39,509 nt of DNA from an uncultured Bacillota bacterium (GTDB lineage Bacteria > Bacillota_I > Bacilli_A > RFN20 > CAG-826): positions 1 through 39,509 of the forward strand of contig CALEHV010000042.1 of NCBI GenBank assembly GCA_937876465.1, given 5' to 3'. The notes beneath the pieces were generated by a model that was given only the letters and a program-made list of their open reading frames with translations, made no database searches and was not told the DNA's origin. Positions 9,059 to 16,679 of this stretch are shown piece by piece (the first letter of the stretch is position 1; every line of letters begins with the position of its first letter). A program made the translations under genes and the position numbers.

Positions 9059-9652
9059 GTGGTTAAATTTTATAGTTTAAATATCAATAATTTAAATAAA
9101 TATACTACTCAAAACCTTGAGAATGTTTTCCCGCTTCGCTATAAAAAAGCTATGTCGTATAAAAATATAAAAGACAGAAAACTTTGTCTTGGTGCAGGAA
9201 TTCTTTTGCATTGCGTTATTGGTTTGAAAGAGAGTGATATTAAAGTTAACGAATATGGAAAACCATATTCTGATAAATTAAATTTCTCTATTTCTCATAC
9301 AGAAGACACAGTGGCCATCTTAACTTCTGATTCTTTTGATGTAGGAATTGATATAGAAAGCCCAGATAGAGATGCTTCTAAAATTGAAACTTTATTTCAC
9401 CAAAGCGAATTAGAAGCTGTAAAAAATAAAAAATTAACTTGTATTGAAGTTTGGACTCGAAAAGAAGCTTTACTTAAATATTTGGGAATTGGTTTAACTA
9501 CAAAACTTTCAGATTTCGACACATCAAAGGATGTTTTAGACATTAAAAACGAAGAAATGAGAATTTATACATATTCAACAAAAACTCTTGTTATTTCATG
9601 TGTTACCAATAGTAAAGACATATTCGATCAAAACTTATTAAAATCAAAATAA
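9059..9652 (+). CDS. 4'-phosphopantetheinyl transferase, Sfp/AcpT-like
   Basis: This enzyme transfers the phosphopantetheine arm of CoA to carrier proteins. The Sfp-family signatures are present: FSISHT (76-81), GIDIE with D98 and E100 as magnesium ligands, and WTRKEALLK (132-140) with E136. At 197 aa it is shorter than Sfp (about 220) but longer than stand-alone AcpS (about 120). No polyketide or nonribosomal peptide genes are nearby. A role in activating the fatty-acid acyl carrier protein is therefore likely, and the neighbouring acyltransferase fits lipid synthesis. It starts with GTG, with no Shine-Dalgarno site and a strong promoter ending 6 nt before it. Confidence 0.87.
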   Translation: MVKFYSLNINNLNKYTTQNLENVFPLRYKKAMSYKNIKDRKLCLGAGILLHCVIGLKESDIKVNEYGKPYSDKLNFSISHTEDTVAILTSDSFDVGIDIESPDRDASKIETLFHQSELEAVKNKKLTCIEVWTRKEALLKYLGIGLTTKLSDFDTSKDVLDIKNEEMRIYTYSTKTLVISCVTNSKDIFDQNLLKSK

Positions 9653-9655
9653 TTA

Positions 9656-9683
9656 TTGCTTATAAGAATCGATAGAGTAATAT
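9656..9683 (+). promoter_or_regulatory. candidate promoter for the 205-aa membrane protein
   Basis: TTGCTT (9656-9661), 16 bp, then TAATAT (9678-9683). A strong Shine-Dalgarno site (AAAAGGAGG) follows before the ATG at 9709. Confidence 0.45.
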
Positions 9684-9708
9684 ATTATGCGGTAAAAGGA
9701 GGAATATT

Positions 9709-10326
9709 ATGAAATTTGCAGATAAAATTGTTGAAATATTGAATAAAGATTTAATTTTCAAAATCTTATTCTCAGTTTTTGCAGGTTTAATTACATTTTT
9801 AGCAGCTTACAATCTCGGAGATGGATGGTCTACATTCTATTTCGTTTCTGTTTTAGCATTTTATGGTTTTGCATGCTTTACACTTTGGAGTGGGCTTTGC
9901 GGAGGAAGAAAAACAGCTAATATTTTAATATTAATTGCTGTTATTGCCGAATTAAGTTCATTTTATTTCAGTGGCGCATACATGTATTTTTCAAGTGCAG
10001 ATGATACATGGGCAATTAATATTTGTTCTGTTTTGAACTTCATTTCTGCTTTATGTGGCATCTGTATGGCTGGAATGTTCATTGCCTCAATTATCTTTAA
10101 GAAACCTATCTTTAAGATGATTGGTGTATTTGGCGGTGCTGGTTATGCTGGTACAAAACTTATAAATTTCATCTTTGTTTTCATTAGAGTTTGCGGTGCT
10201 GGTAATGGTGGAAATAATCTCTATTGGACAAGCATCATTGAAGTCTTGATTCAAATTACTGCAGCTGCTCTTGTCGTCGCAGTAATGACAAATATTGAAA
10301 AGATGGTTGAAATTAAAGAAAACTAA
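9709..10326 (+). CDS. polytopic membrane protein of unknown function
   Basis: I do not recognise a family. The 205-aa product has five or six hydrophobic segments (approximately 15-36, 42-62, 68-90, 100-128, 135-160 and 172-192). It ends in a short charged cytoplasmic tail, EKMVEIKEN. Cysteines occur in or near the membrane segments (FACFTLWSGLCGG, ICSVLNF, LCGICMAG). A strong Shine-Dalgarno site lies 7 nt before the ATG, and a terminator follows 18 nt after the stop, so it is probably a single-gene transcript. It has no catalytic motif. A small-molecule sensor or channel are only guesses. Confidence 0.8.
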   Translation: MKFADKIVEILNKDLIFKILFSVFAGLITFLAAYNLGDGWSTFYFVSVLAFYGFACFTLWSGLCGGRKTANILILIAVIAELSSFYFSGAYMYFSSADDTWAINICSVLNFISALCGICMAGMFIASIIFKKPIFKMIGVFGGAGYAGTKLINFIFVFIRVCGAGNGGNNLYWTSIIEVLIQITAAALVVAVMTNIEKMVEIKEN

Positions 10327-10344
10327 AACATATAAAAAAATATT

Positions 10345-10373
10345 AAGTTCCGTTGATTCGGAACTTTTTATTT
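10345..10373 (+). terminator. terminator after the 205-aa membrane protein
   Basis: The stem AAGTTCCG (10345-10352) with CGGAACTT (10359-10366), loop TTGATT, is followed by TTTTATTTT. It lies inside any upstream extension of the peptidase frame, which argues for the later peptidase start at 10400. Confidence 0.85.
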
Positions 10374-10382
10374 TATCAATTG

Positions 10383-10391
10383 TGATAAATT
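10383..10391 (+). promoter_or_regulatory. candidate extended -10 of the M28 peptidase gene
   Basis: TG-A-TAAATT (10383-10391) ends 8 nt before the ATG at 10400. There is no Shine-Dalgarno site. It is weaker than the other leaderless-type promoters in the window. Confidence 0.35.
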
Positions 10392-10399
10392 ATATATGT

Positions 10400-11224
10400 A
10401 TGAATAGATTTGATTACTATTGTTCAATTATTAAAGAAATGTCTCAAAAGCCTCATCCTGTGTATAGCGATGAGTTAATTAGAGTAAGAGATTTCTTATT
10501 TAATGAACTTAAAAATATTGGTTACCAAGTCAGATTTGATGACGTTTCATTACCAGATGGATTAGGACAAAACATTGTTGCTGTAAAACCTTCTAATGGA
10601 TATAAAAAAGTTGTTGTTTTAGGAGCACATTACGATTCAGTTCCTTCCGCTCCAGGAGCAAAAGATAATGCTTCTGGTGTTGCAGCAATGCTTTGCATTG
10701 CAAAGGATTTATTCAATCAAAATATTCCTCAAAATATTGAATTAAGAATCGTTTTATTTACTGCCGAAGAAATTGGCACATATGGTTCAAAAGCCTATGC
10801 TAAAAAGTTACACGAAAATAACGAATGTGCATATGCAATCATTTCCGATGTTTTTGCTCCTGATAAAGACATACCTTGTGCTTTAGTTTGCCAAACTCCA
10901 GGTGAAGGCGAATCACTTATCGTAAATTCATTTAATGATGCTTTAGCACAAAAGAACTTAAAAGATGACGAAACAAGAGAATCAAGATTTTGGTCGCATA
11001 GAGTATATGGACATAGCGATCACGAATCATTTATGCATGAAGGATATCAATCTGCGAATATTACGATTCGTGGTAATAGAGCTAACAATGCTAAATTGTT
11101 TAATGGCTATCATTCAGAACAAGATTTGTTTAAAAAAGAATTGTTTGATGAGACAATTATTCTTGAATCATTAGAAATATTATTTCTAACTGTATGTAAT
11201 TTAATGAACAAAATAGGAGAATAA
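10400..11224 (+). CDS. M28 family zinc peptidase
   Basis: This is a metallo-aminopeptidase-like hydrolase with a two-zinc site. Ligand motifs are visible: GAHYDS (H77, D79), AKDNASG (D89), FTAEE (E123 and E124), SDVFAPD (D150), and a late His in GYHSEQD. There is no clear signal peptide when the start is taken at MNRFDYY, so it is probably cytoplasmic. The frame is open back to 10295, but a terminator hairpin lies in that extension and the extra residues look unlike the family. I therefore use the ATG at 10400 (274 aa). One base separates its stop from the exchanger gene, so the two form an operon. The substrate is unknown. Confidence 0.82.
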   Translation: MNRFDYYCSIIKEMSQKPHPVYSDELIRVRDFLFNELKNIGYQVRFDDVSLPDGLGQNIVAVKPSNGYKKVVVLGAHYDSVPSAPGAKDNASGVAAMLCIAKDLFNQNIPQNIELRIVLFTAEEIGTYGSKAYAKKLHENNECAYAIISDVFAPDKDIPCALVCQTPGEGESLIVNSFNDALAQKNLKDDETRESRFWSHRVYGHSDHESFMHEGYQSANITIRGNRANNAKLFNGYHSEQDLFKKELFDETIILESLEILFLTVCNLMNKIGE

Positions 11225-11225
11225 T

Positions 11226-12281
11226 ATGGATTGGTTAGTTAATATGCCTGATTTCCCTTTGATTCTGCTCTACTTAGTCGCAGCAGCTTTAGTTGTTTTC
11301 ATTTCAATCAAATTAGGTGACTTTTTAGATATTATTGATAAGAAATCCAATATTTCTGGTGCTTTCTTAGGCGGTATTTTGTTGGCTGCAGTAACCTCAC
11401 TTCCAGAATTGTTTTCTTCGTTAACTGCAACAGTGTTTGTTAAAAACAACTCTTACGTTTTGGGTAATGTTTTAGGTAGTAATTTATTTAATTTAGTTAT
11501 TTTTGCAGTTATATTCATTTTATTTTTCAAAAGAATGGTGGAATCAAAAACTCCAAAATCATTCTTAATTACAATGCTTTTCTTAGGAATCTTATATGTT
11601 TTAACTTCCATAGCAGGATTTGTTTTTGAACCATTAAAATGGTTATTTGGCTACTTCAATCCTATTTCAATTGCAATTTTTGTTGTTTATTGTTTATCAG
11701 TTTGGAAAACTCCAAAAGTCGAAGAGGGCGATGACTCAGAAGTAAATTCTAAAATTACTTTAAAGCAAGCCGTCATCTTATTCATTATTTGCGCTATAGT
11801 CTTGGTCGCTGCAAGTATTTGCATCACTTATTTGACGGATGCAATTAGCGTTAAGTACCATTTAGGAGCAAGTTTCGGTGGTGCACTTTTCCTTGGAGTA
11901 GCAACTTCATTACCAGAATTAACTGCAACAATTACATTGTGTAAGAAAAGAAACTTTGTTGCCGCTTACGGAAACATTTTAGGAAGCTGTCTATTCAATT
12001 TCTTAATTTTAACAATTGGTGATGCATTGTCGTTTAATTGCACAGATCACGTTTATAAGCTTGATCAATCTGCATTTTTAATGCTTATTTTCACTGCAGT
12101 TGCATTAATCACAGTTGTCGTTTCATTTATACTAATGATCAAAGGAATAAATAGCTCTTCTATAGGTGCAAGAATACTATATATAGTATTTGGCGTAATT
12201 CTTCTTGGATCATATATTGGATTCTGTGTGCTGTCAAACATCAATTTAGGTCTTGATTTTGCGCCGTATATTATAGCTTAA
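11226..12281 (+). CDS. CaCA family sodium/calcium exchanger-like antiporter (YrbG type)
   Basis: The membrane protein has 351 aa and about ten hydrophobic segments. Its two inverted alpha repeats are clear: VTSLPELFSS with GNVLGSNLFNL (about 55-88), and ATSLPELTAT with GNILGSCLFNF (about 221-254). The paired acidic SLPEL motifs are the ion-binding hallmark of CaCA transporters, which usually exchange Ca2+ for Na+ or H+. An acidic loop (EEGDDSEV) lies between the halves. The Shine-Dalgarno site AGGAGA lies within the end of the peptidase gene, 5 nt before the ATG, so expression is coupled to it. Ion selectivity is not readable. Confidence 0.9.
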   Translation: MDWLVNMPDFPLILLYLVAAALVVFISIKLGDFLDIIDKKSNISGAFLGGILLAAVTSLPELFSSLTATVFVKNNSYVLGNVLGSNLFNLVIFAVIFILFFKRMVESKTPKSFLITMLFLGILYVLTSIAGFVFEPLKWLFGYFNPISIAIFVVYCLSVWKTPKVEEGDDSEVNSKITLKQAVILFIICAIVLVAASICITYLTDAISVKYHLGASFGGALFLGVATSLPELTATITLCKKRNFVAAYGNILGSCLFNFLILTIGDALSFNCTDHVYKLDQSAFLMLIFTAVALITVVVSFILMIKGINSSSIGARILYIVFGVILLGSYIGFCVLSNINLGLDFAPYIIA

Positions 12282-12286
12282 AAATA

Positions 12287-12319
12287 AAACTTGCATCGTT
12301 TGGTGCAAGTTTATTTTTT
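12287..12319. terminator. bidirectional terminator
   Basis: AAACTTGCA (12287-12295) pairs with TGCAAGTTT (12304-12312) and is followed by ATTTTTT. The opposite strand has a U-rich run too. It sits between the convergent exchanger (stop 12281) and the DUF5662 gene (stop at 12311). Confidence 0.85.
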
Positions 12320-12919
12320 GTTAAGTTCAGGCATATCGATTACCTCAATTCCTTTAGCTTCGAATATTTCGACCTCAGGATATTTAGCAGCAATCTCATC
12401 GTATTTAGCTTTTGTGATTTTCTTTTTTAAGTTTTTCCATCCAGAATCTCTATATTGAGTAAGACACCATTCAACAAATTCTGATGTAGCTTTGTTCATG
12501 AAATAGTGGTCTCTTCTTTTTAAGAAATATTCAAGAGTGACAGCTGAATTGAAAGATTTTTTATTGTATGTTTTTGATGCGCTTAGCATGTCACATACAT
12601 ACTCAACCGCGTATTTCCAAGGCATTCTTTTTGCAAGAATGTGACCTCCATAAAAATCGGTCCAATATTCCCAATGGTGAGGATTACGTTTTGTGTGGTG
12701 TTGACAAATACTACTAAAATAGTTTCCGTTTAAACGTTGTTGATAAACAGGGGAACTAGTTCCAACGTAGTTGATGCTTGAATTGTGAAATTCTGTCCAT
12801 CCATATTTAGACATATCATGTTTTAAAGCGTGCCAAAATATTCCCATATGCGAAGCGTTTTTAATAACTCCGTTACGGTGTTTAGTAATTAAAACAAAGT
12901 GTTTAAATGGATGTCCCAT
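12311..12919 (-). CDS. DUF5662 family protein
   Basis: The 202-aa soluble protein is rich in His, Trp and Tyr. The N-terminal HFVLITKHRNGV, ALKHDMSKYGWTEF and the central HHTKRNPHHWEYW resemble the DUF5662 family, whose His/Asp pattern suggests metal binding, perhaps an HD-like fold. The function is not known. The last 40 residues are lysine-rich and then acidic. There is no Shine-Dalgarno site. TAATAT ends 8 nt before the ATG, with TTGGAC 17 bp upstream inside the preceding DJ-1 gene. It can therefore be transcribed on its own, though readthrough from the DJ-1 gene is possible. Confidence 0.75.
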   Translation of the reverse strand: MGHPFKHFVLITKHRNGVIKNASHMGIFWHALKHDMSKYGWTEFHNSSINYVGTSSPVYQQRLNGNYFSSICQHHTKRNPHHWEYWTDFYGGHILAKRMPWKYAVEYVCDMLSASKTYNKKSFNSAVTLEYFLKRRDHYFMNKATSEFVEWCLTQYRDSGWKNLKKKITKAKYDEIAAKYPEVEIFEAKGIEVIDMPELNKK

Positions 12920-12927
12920 ATGTTTTT

Positions 12928-12956
12928 ATATTATTCTTATTTACCTTGAAGTCCAA
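12928..12956 (-). promoter_or_regulatory. promoter of the DUF5662 gene, nearly leaderless
   Basis: On the minus strand, TTGGAC (12951-12956), 17 bp, then TAATAT (12928-12933). The -10 ends 8 nt before the ATG at 12919. The -35 box lies inside the 3' end of the DJ-1 family gene. Confidence 0.6.
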
Positions 12957-13482
12957 TAAGGACTTTATCTTTTATTTCTTTACCAAGTAATTTTTCAACT
13001 ATAGCAAGTCCAAAAGGTATTGAATACATCATGGCTCTAGCAGTAATAAAACGATCGTCAATTTCGATTTCGTTTCCAGTGTAAATTGCACCAAATGTTC
13101 CGTAATTGCAGCCTTTAAAGCAAGTAAATTTACGACCTTTCAATAAACCTAGAGACTCTAAAATTGAAGGAGCAGCGCAAATAGCGCAAATCAATTTTTT
13201 GGAAGAATCGAAATGTTCAATTATATTTTTTACTTCTAGAGAAGATTTGAGATTTTGTGTTCCTAAGCCTCCGCCAGGAAGTATTAAAAAATCGAAATCA
13301 TTGATATCAATATCAAAAATTGTAGTATCGGTTTTTAAAAGTATATTATGAGATGTTTTTACAACATCTTCTTTTAAAATTGAAGCGGTGGTTATTTCAA
13401 GTCCAGCTCGTATCAAAACATCACGAGTTGATAAACCTTCTGTATCTTCAAAACCGTTCGCTAAAAGCATTAAACCTTTCAT
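12937..13482 (-). CDS. DJ-1/PfpI family protein
   Basis: The product is a 181-aa single-domain DJ-1 fold. The reactive cysteine is C102 in AICAAPS, and E15 (in FEDTEG) aligns with the Glu that activates that cysteine in human DJ-1. The PGGG turn (about 69-72) is also typical. Members act as glyoxalase/deglycase-like enzymes or oxidative-stress proteins; which applies here cannot be read. The Shine-Dalgarno site AGAGGAAAG lies just before the ATG and overlaps the end of the upstream metallo-beta-lactamase gene, 13 nt away. The two genes are probably one operon. Confidence 0.88.
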   Translation of the reverse strand: MKGLMLLANGFEDTEGLSTRDVLIRAGLEITTASILKEDVVKTSHNILLKTDTTIFDIDINDFDFLILPGGGLGTQNLKSSLEVKNIIEHFDSSKKLICAICAAPSILESLGLLKGRKFTCFKGCNYGTFGAIYTGNEIEIDDRFITARAMMYSIPFGLAIVEKLLGKEIKDKVLIGLQGK

Positions 13483-13495
13483 TATTTCTTTCCTC

Positions 13496-14308
13496 TTAAA
13501 GTTCTATTGTGTCGCCTACATGAATAAGCGATATTTTGTTTCCTAATTTTTGTTTTATTTGTTCAAAAACTTTTTCTCCTGTGCAGTGGCAGGTATAGAA
13601 TTTTGCATTTCTTTTATCTAGTTCATCTGCAAGTTCATTAATATAGTTGTCAGACGCTACTCTACCTGTTGATGGTTGGATTGTGTGGAAACCTCCAATT
13701 ACAACATCAACATGTTCTCCCATAGCCTCAATTGTTTCTAAAATATTAACAACTCCACGGTGAGCGCAACCAATAAATAAAACGTTAACTTTATTTTTGA
13801 TAAAAAGACTTTGTTCATGCATGAAATCATCTTTTTGGAACCCTTCATGATGTTCTTTGTAGAGATTTGAGTTTGTTCTCGGAATTAACTTGTCTCCTTG
13901 AGCAATGAAAACAACGATATTTTCTTCTTTATAAACATCGTAATTTAGCTGAACTTGAAAGTGATTTTTTAAATATGAATCAAGGCTGTTATATTTAAGA
14001 ATATCGTTTCTAATCGAATAATGAGGTTCAAAAGCTTTGCTTTGCAAAATAACCTTTGCGTGGTTATTGATTTTTAGAAAATCTGCTAATGCTCCTCCAT
14101 GGTCGTTGTGGCCATGAGAAATTACGACTAAATCAACAGAATTTAAATCTTTTTTAAGAGTCTCTGCATTTTTAATTAATGTTTGATCAGGACCTAAGTC
14201 AAAAAGAATGTTTCTGTTTTCAAGTTCCACAAAAAAAGACAAACCGTGTTCTGCTATTAAACAAGAATTCTCGTTTTTCGTGTCTTCTACAAGACATGTT
14301 ATTTTCAT
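13496..14308 (-). CDS. metallo-beta-lactamase fold hydrolase
   Basis: The zinc motif ISHGHNDHGG is complete (H65, H67, D69, H70). Further ligands are likely in FIGCAHRG, GGFHTI and TCHCTG. The arrangement resembles the subgroup annotated as dihydropterin-ribofuranosylaminobenzene-phosphate synthase-like hydrolases, which are widespread in anaerobes and poorly characterised. The frame extends to a TTG at 14326, but I choose the ATG at 14308 (MKITCLVEDT, 270 aa). That start gives the normal family N-terminus and lies exactly 6 nt after an extended -10, TGCTATAGT. The gene is followed by the DJ-1 gene in the same transcript. Confidence 0.85.
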   Translation of the reverse strand: MKITCLVEDTKNENSCLIAEHGLSFFVELENRNILFDLGPDQTLIKNAETLKKDLNSVDLVVISHGHNDHGGALADFLKINNHAKVILQSKAFEPHYSIRNDILKYNSLDSYLKNHFQVQLNYDVYKEENIVVFIAQGDKLIPRTNSNLYKEHHEGFQKDDFMHEQSLFIKNKVNVLFIGCAHRGVVNILETIEAMGEHVDVVIGGFHTIQPSTGRVASDNYINELADELDKRNAKFYTCHCTGEKVFEQIKQKLGNKISLIHVGDTIEL

Positions 14309-14314
14309 ATCTAA

Positions 14315-14323
14315 ACTATAGCA
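14315..14323 (-). promoter_or_regulatory. extended -10 promoter of the MBL/DJ-1 operon (leaderless)
   Basis: On the minus strand, TG-C-TATAGT (14323 to 14315) is followed by 6 nt and the ATG at 14308. No Shine-Dalgarno site is present. Confidence 0.55.
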
Positions 14324-14346
14324 CAATATTATTCAAAGAATAAAAA

Positions 14347-14967
14347 TTACTTTGATTTAAATGAATTAATATAGTCTTGTAATTCTTTTCTTTTTGCTTC
14401 GATTTCCGTCTCACTTCTTAACGATTTTCCAAGTTCGTATAATGGTTCTTTAGTGTAATCTTTTACTTCGTAAAAACTGATTAATTGTTTAATTTTTCCT
14501 TCATTAATCGGTTCCTCGTTTATACCAAGTTTCGAAATTGATAAAACAAGCTCTAATTCAAGTTTTCTTAGACAATCCCAATAACTTTTTCGATAGCATT
14601 CTTCAATCTCATTTATCCAAAGACTGCGAATTCTTCCTTGGAAAATTTCTGGGTGGAGTTCTGAACAACTTAAAGAAATTAATCTAAGCATTATTTCATC
14701 ACATGCATCCAATACGTTTTTGCTAGGAAGAACATAATTCTTTGATCTTTCTACAAGACTCTCGATTTCTGAACAGCAATTTGACGCAAGCATTTTGTCA
14801 TCATTAGAGCTGTTTTCTTTTTCAACTTTTTCTAATTCTAATCTTGCTATTTCCTTAAGTTCATTACCGAAATACTTATAGTATAAGTACTCGTTTTGTT
14901 CCATATAGCGTTCCGCCTTATAGTTTTCTAAAATTAGTAATTCAAGATTTTCTAACAAATGTTCCAT
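14347..14967 (-). CDS. hypothetical helical protein (206 aa)
   Basis: I do not recognise a family. The protein is soluble, highly charged and predicted mostly alpha-helical: NLELLILENYKAERYMEQ, LKEIARLELEKVEKE, RKLELELVLSISKLG. It ends with a lysine-rich helix. It carries a CC pair in the SNCCSEIE segment, but no zinc or catalytic pattern. No signal peptide or membrane segment is visible. It starts divergently from the PII-like gene across 98 bp and ends 38 nt before the MBL gene, which has its own promoter. No good Shine-Dalgarno site precedes the ATG. Confidence 0.75.
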   Translation of the reverse strand: MEHLLENLELLILENYKAERYMEQNEYLYYKYFGNELKEIARLELEKVEKENSSNDDKMLASNCCSEIESLVERSKNYVLPSKNVLDACDEIMLRLISLSCSELHPEIFQGRIRSLWINEIEECYRKSYWDCLRKLELELVLSISKLGINEEPINEGKIKQLISFYEVKDYTKEPLYELGKSLRSETEIEAKRKELQDYINSFKSK

Positions 14968-15038
14968 AAACTTAAGTCAATTATTTAATACAAAAATGGA
15001 TAATTCAACAAAATCGTATAAATTTGAGACAATAGGCA

Positions 15039-15044
15039 TATAAT
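15039..15044 (+). promoter_or_regulatory. candidate -10 for the PII-like/antiporter operon
   Basis: TATAAT (15039-15044) lies 21 nt before the ATG at 15066. A weak Shine-Dalgarno site (TAGGAA) sits between them. I see no convincing -35 box. Confidence 0.4.
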
Positions 15045-15065
15045 ACACTACGTAGGAATGACATT

Positions 15066-15395
15066 ATGAAAAATTTAATATTTGCAATTATTGAAAAACA
15101 CACAATCAGTGAAGAGGTCTTAGAATCTTTGTCAAAAGCTGGATACAATGGAACAGTAGTTCCATCAACAAGTTTGAAGCATGCAATTTTAGATCATGGA
15201 GAAGCTCCAATGTTTTTCAATTTGTCACATTTAGATGAACAATCATTTGAAAATAATACGACATTATTCATTGTTGTTGACGAAGAAAAAACTGAGAATG
15301 TTTTGAACATTATCAGAGAACACACAAAAAACTTTACTTTAAGTCATGGTGGAATGTTTGTAACCCCATTAACAAGTTTTGAAGGCTCATTTTAA
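15066..15395 (+). CDS. small PII/DarA-like regulatory protein
   Basis: The 109-aa protein reads as two beta-alpha-beta units: KNLIFAIIEKHTISEEVLESL with a following Gly, and TTLFIVVDEEKTENVLNIIREH. It ends in GGMFVTPLTSFEGSF. That layout matches the ferredoxin-like fold of PII and PII-like sensors such as the cyclic-di-AMP receptor DarA; the match is by pattern, not by alignment. The stop TAA is immediately followed by the antiporter ATG, a 0-nt gap. It most likely binds a small ligand and controls that antiporter. The ligand is unknown. Confidence 0.6.
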   Translation: MKNLIFAIIEKHTISEEVLESLSKAGYNGTVVPSTSLKHAILDHGEAPMFFNLSHLDEQSFENNTTLFIVVDEEKTENVLNIIREHTKNFTLSHGGMFVTPLTSFEGSF

Positions 15396-16664
15396 ATGAT
15401 TCAAGAAATAGCAATGGCAGTTTTATGGGTTGGTATTGCTTTAGCAATTGGTCTTTTAATGACCAAATTAATGAAGAAAATACACTTCCCAAACGTTACC
15501 GGATTTTTAATTGCGGGTATTTTGCTTGGCCCTTGGGTACTAGGTTTGATTGACCAAACTACATTTAATGGAATTGTAGAAAGAGTATCTTGGATTAGCG
15601 AAATTGCTCTTGGATTTATTGCCTTTTCAATTGGTGGTTCGTTTAAAGTTTCCGCTTTAAAGAAAGTTGGCAAAAAAGCCACAATTATTTCAGTATTAGA
15701 AGCGTTAGGTGGTGCAGTTGTTGTTATCGCTGGATTACTTCTAGGTTATTTCCTTGGTTTAAAAGACTTTGGATTAACTATTCCAATGATTTTGATATTA
15801 GGTGCAATCGCTTGTGCGACCGCTCCTGCAGCTACTTTATTGGTCATAAACCAATATAAAGCTCATGGACCAGTTACAGAAACCCTCATTCCAGTTGTAG
15901 CATTTGATGATGTGGTTGCGTTAATTTCTTTTTCTGTTTTATTTGCAGTGGCTAAATCAATGCAAATTGGTGGAGACTTTAATGCAGTGGAAGCTATATT
16001 GATTCCATGTTTGCAAATCGTTATTTCTTTAGTTCTCGGAGCTATTCTAGGCTTTATTATTTCCTTTGCTACAAGATGGTTTAGATCGAGAACAAACAGA
16101 TTGATACTTTGCATCCTCGCAGTTTTAATTGGTGTCGCTTTATCTCAACTTGATTTCGGAAATTTGTGGAATTTAGGTGTTTCGTTTAAACTCTCAAGCC
16201 TTTTGTGCGTAATGGCAATTGGTGGAATTTATGTTAATTTTGCTAAAGGAATTAGCGTAACTGGTGAATTCTTAGATAAATTTACTGCTCCAATATTTAT
16301 GCTTTTCTTTATTATTTCAGGAGCAAAATTAAACTTCTCGATATTCAGTTCAAGCCCAATTGTGTTTGCATTTGCTGGAATCTACATTGTTGCTAGAGTT
16401 GTTGGAAAATGGAGTGGTGCAGCTTTAGGTGGTAAAGTCACTAAAGCAGAACCTGTTGTTCAAAAATATCTTGGATTTACTTTAGTTCCTCAAGCTGGTG
16501 TTGCTTTAGGTTTAGCAACTAGTGCGTCAACTTATTCTGAAACAGAAGGTCCTTTAATCTTAACCATTATCATTTTATGTACGATTATTTATGAATTAAC
16601 TGGACCATTAATTACAAAATGGGCACTTACAAGTGCAGGCGAAATTGAAAAGAAAGCATCCTAA
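15396..16664 (+). CDS. CPA2 family Na+/H+ or K+/H+ antiporter
   Basis: The membrane protein has 422 aa and about 12-13 hydrophobic segments. The Kef/NapA-like core is visible: GFLIAGILLGPWVLG near residues 35-50, the discontinuous helix around ACATAPAATLLV (about 139-150), and VAFDDVVALISFS (about 167-179), which carries the paired aspartates expected in the ion site. It ends soon after the last membrane segment and lacks the C-terminal RCK/TrkA-N domain of KefB/KefC. The adjacent PII-like protein may supply regulation in its place. The exchanged cation cannot be determined. Confidence 0.87.
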   Translation: MIQEIAMAVLWVGIALAIGLLMTKLMKKIHFPNVTGFLIAGILLGPWVLGLIDQTTFNGIVERVSWISEIALGFIAFSIGGSFKVSALKKVGKKATIISVLEALGGAVVVIAGLLLGYFLGLKDFGLTIPMILILGAIACATAPAATLLVINQYKAHGPVTETLIPVVAFDDVVALISFSVLFAVAKSMQIGGDFNAVEAILIPCLQIVISLVLGAILGFIISFATRWFRSRTNRLILCILAVLIGVALSQLDFGNLWNLGVSFKLSSLLCVMAIGGIYVNFAKGISVTGEFLDKFTAPIFMLFFIISGAKLNFSIFSSSPIVFAFAGIYIVARVVGKWSGAALGGKVTKAEPVVQKYLGFTLVPQAGVALGLATSASTYSETEGPLILTIIILCTIIYELTGPLITKWALTSAGEIEKKAS

Positions 16665-16679
16665 TAAGGATGCTATTTT
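16655..16679. terminator. terminator overlapping the antiporter stop codon
   Basis: AGCATCC (16655-16661) pairs with GGATGCT (16668-16674); the loop contains the TAA stop, and ATTTT follows. On the other strand a U-rich run ends yggS, whose stop codon lies at the hairpin edge. Confidence 0.75.

Noticed and set aside
10295..10399. Upstream extension of the M28 peptidase frame
   Set aside because: It runs through a terminator hairpin (10345-10373), overlaps the preceding gene, and the added residues do not look like the family.
14309..14326. TTG start extending the MBL protein by six residues
   Set aside because: The ATG at 14308 gives the normal N-terminus and is exactly 6 nt after an extended -10; the TTG lies upstream of the likely transcript start.
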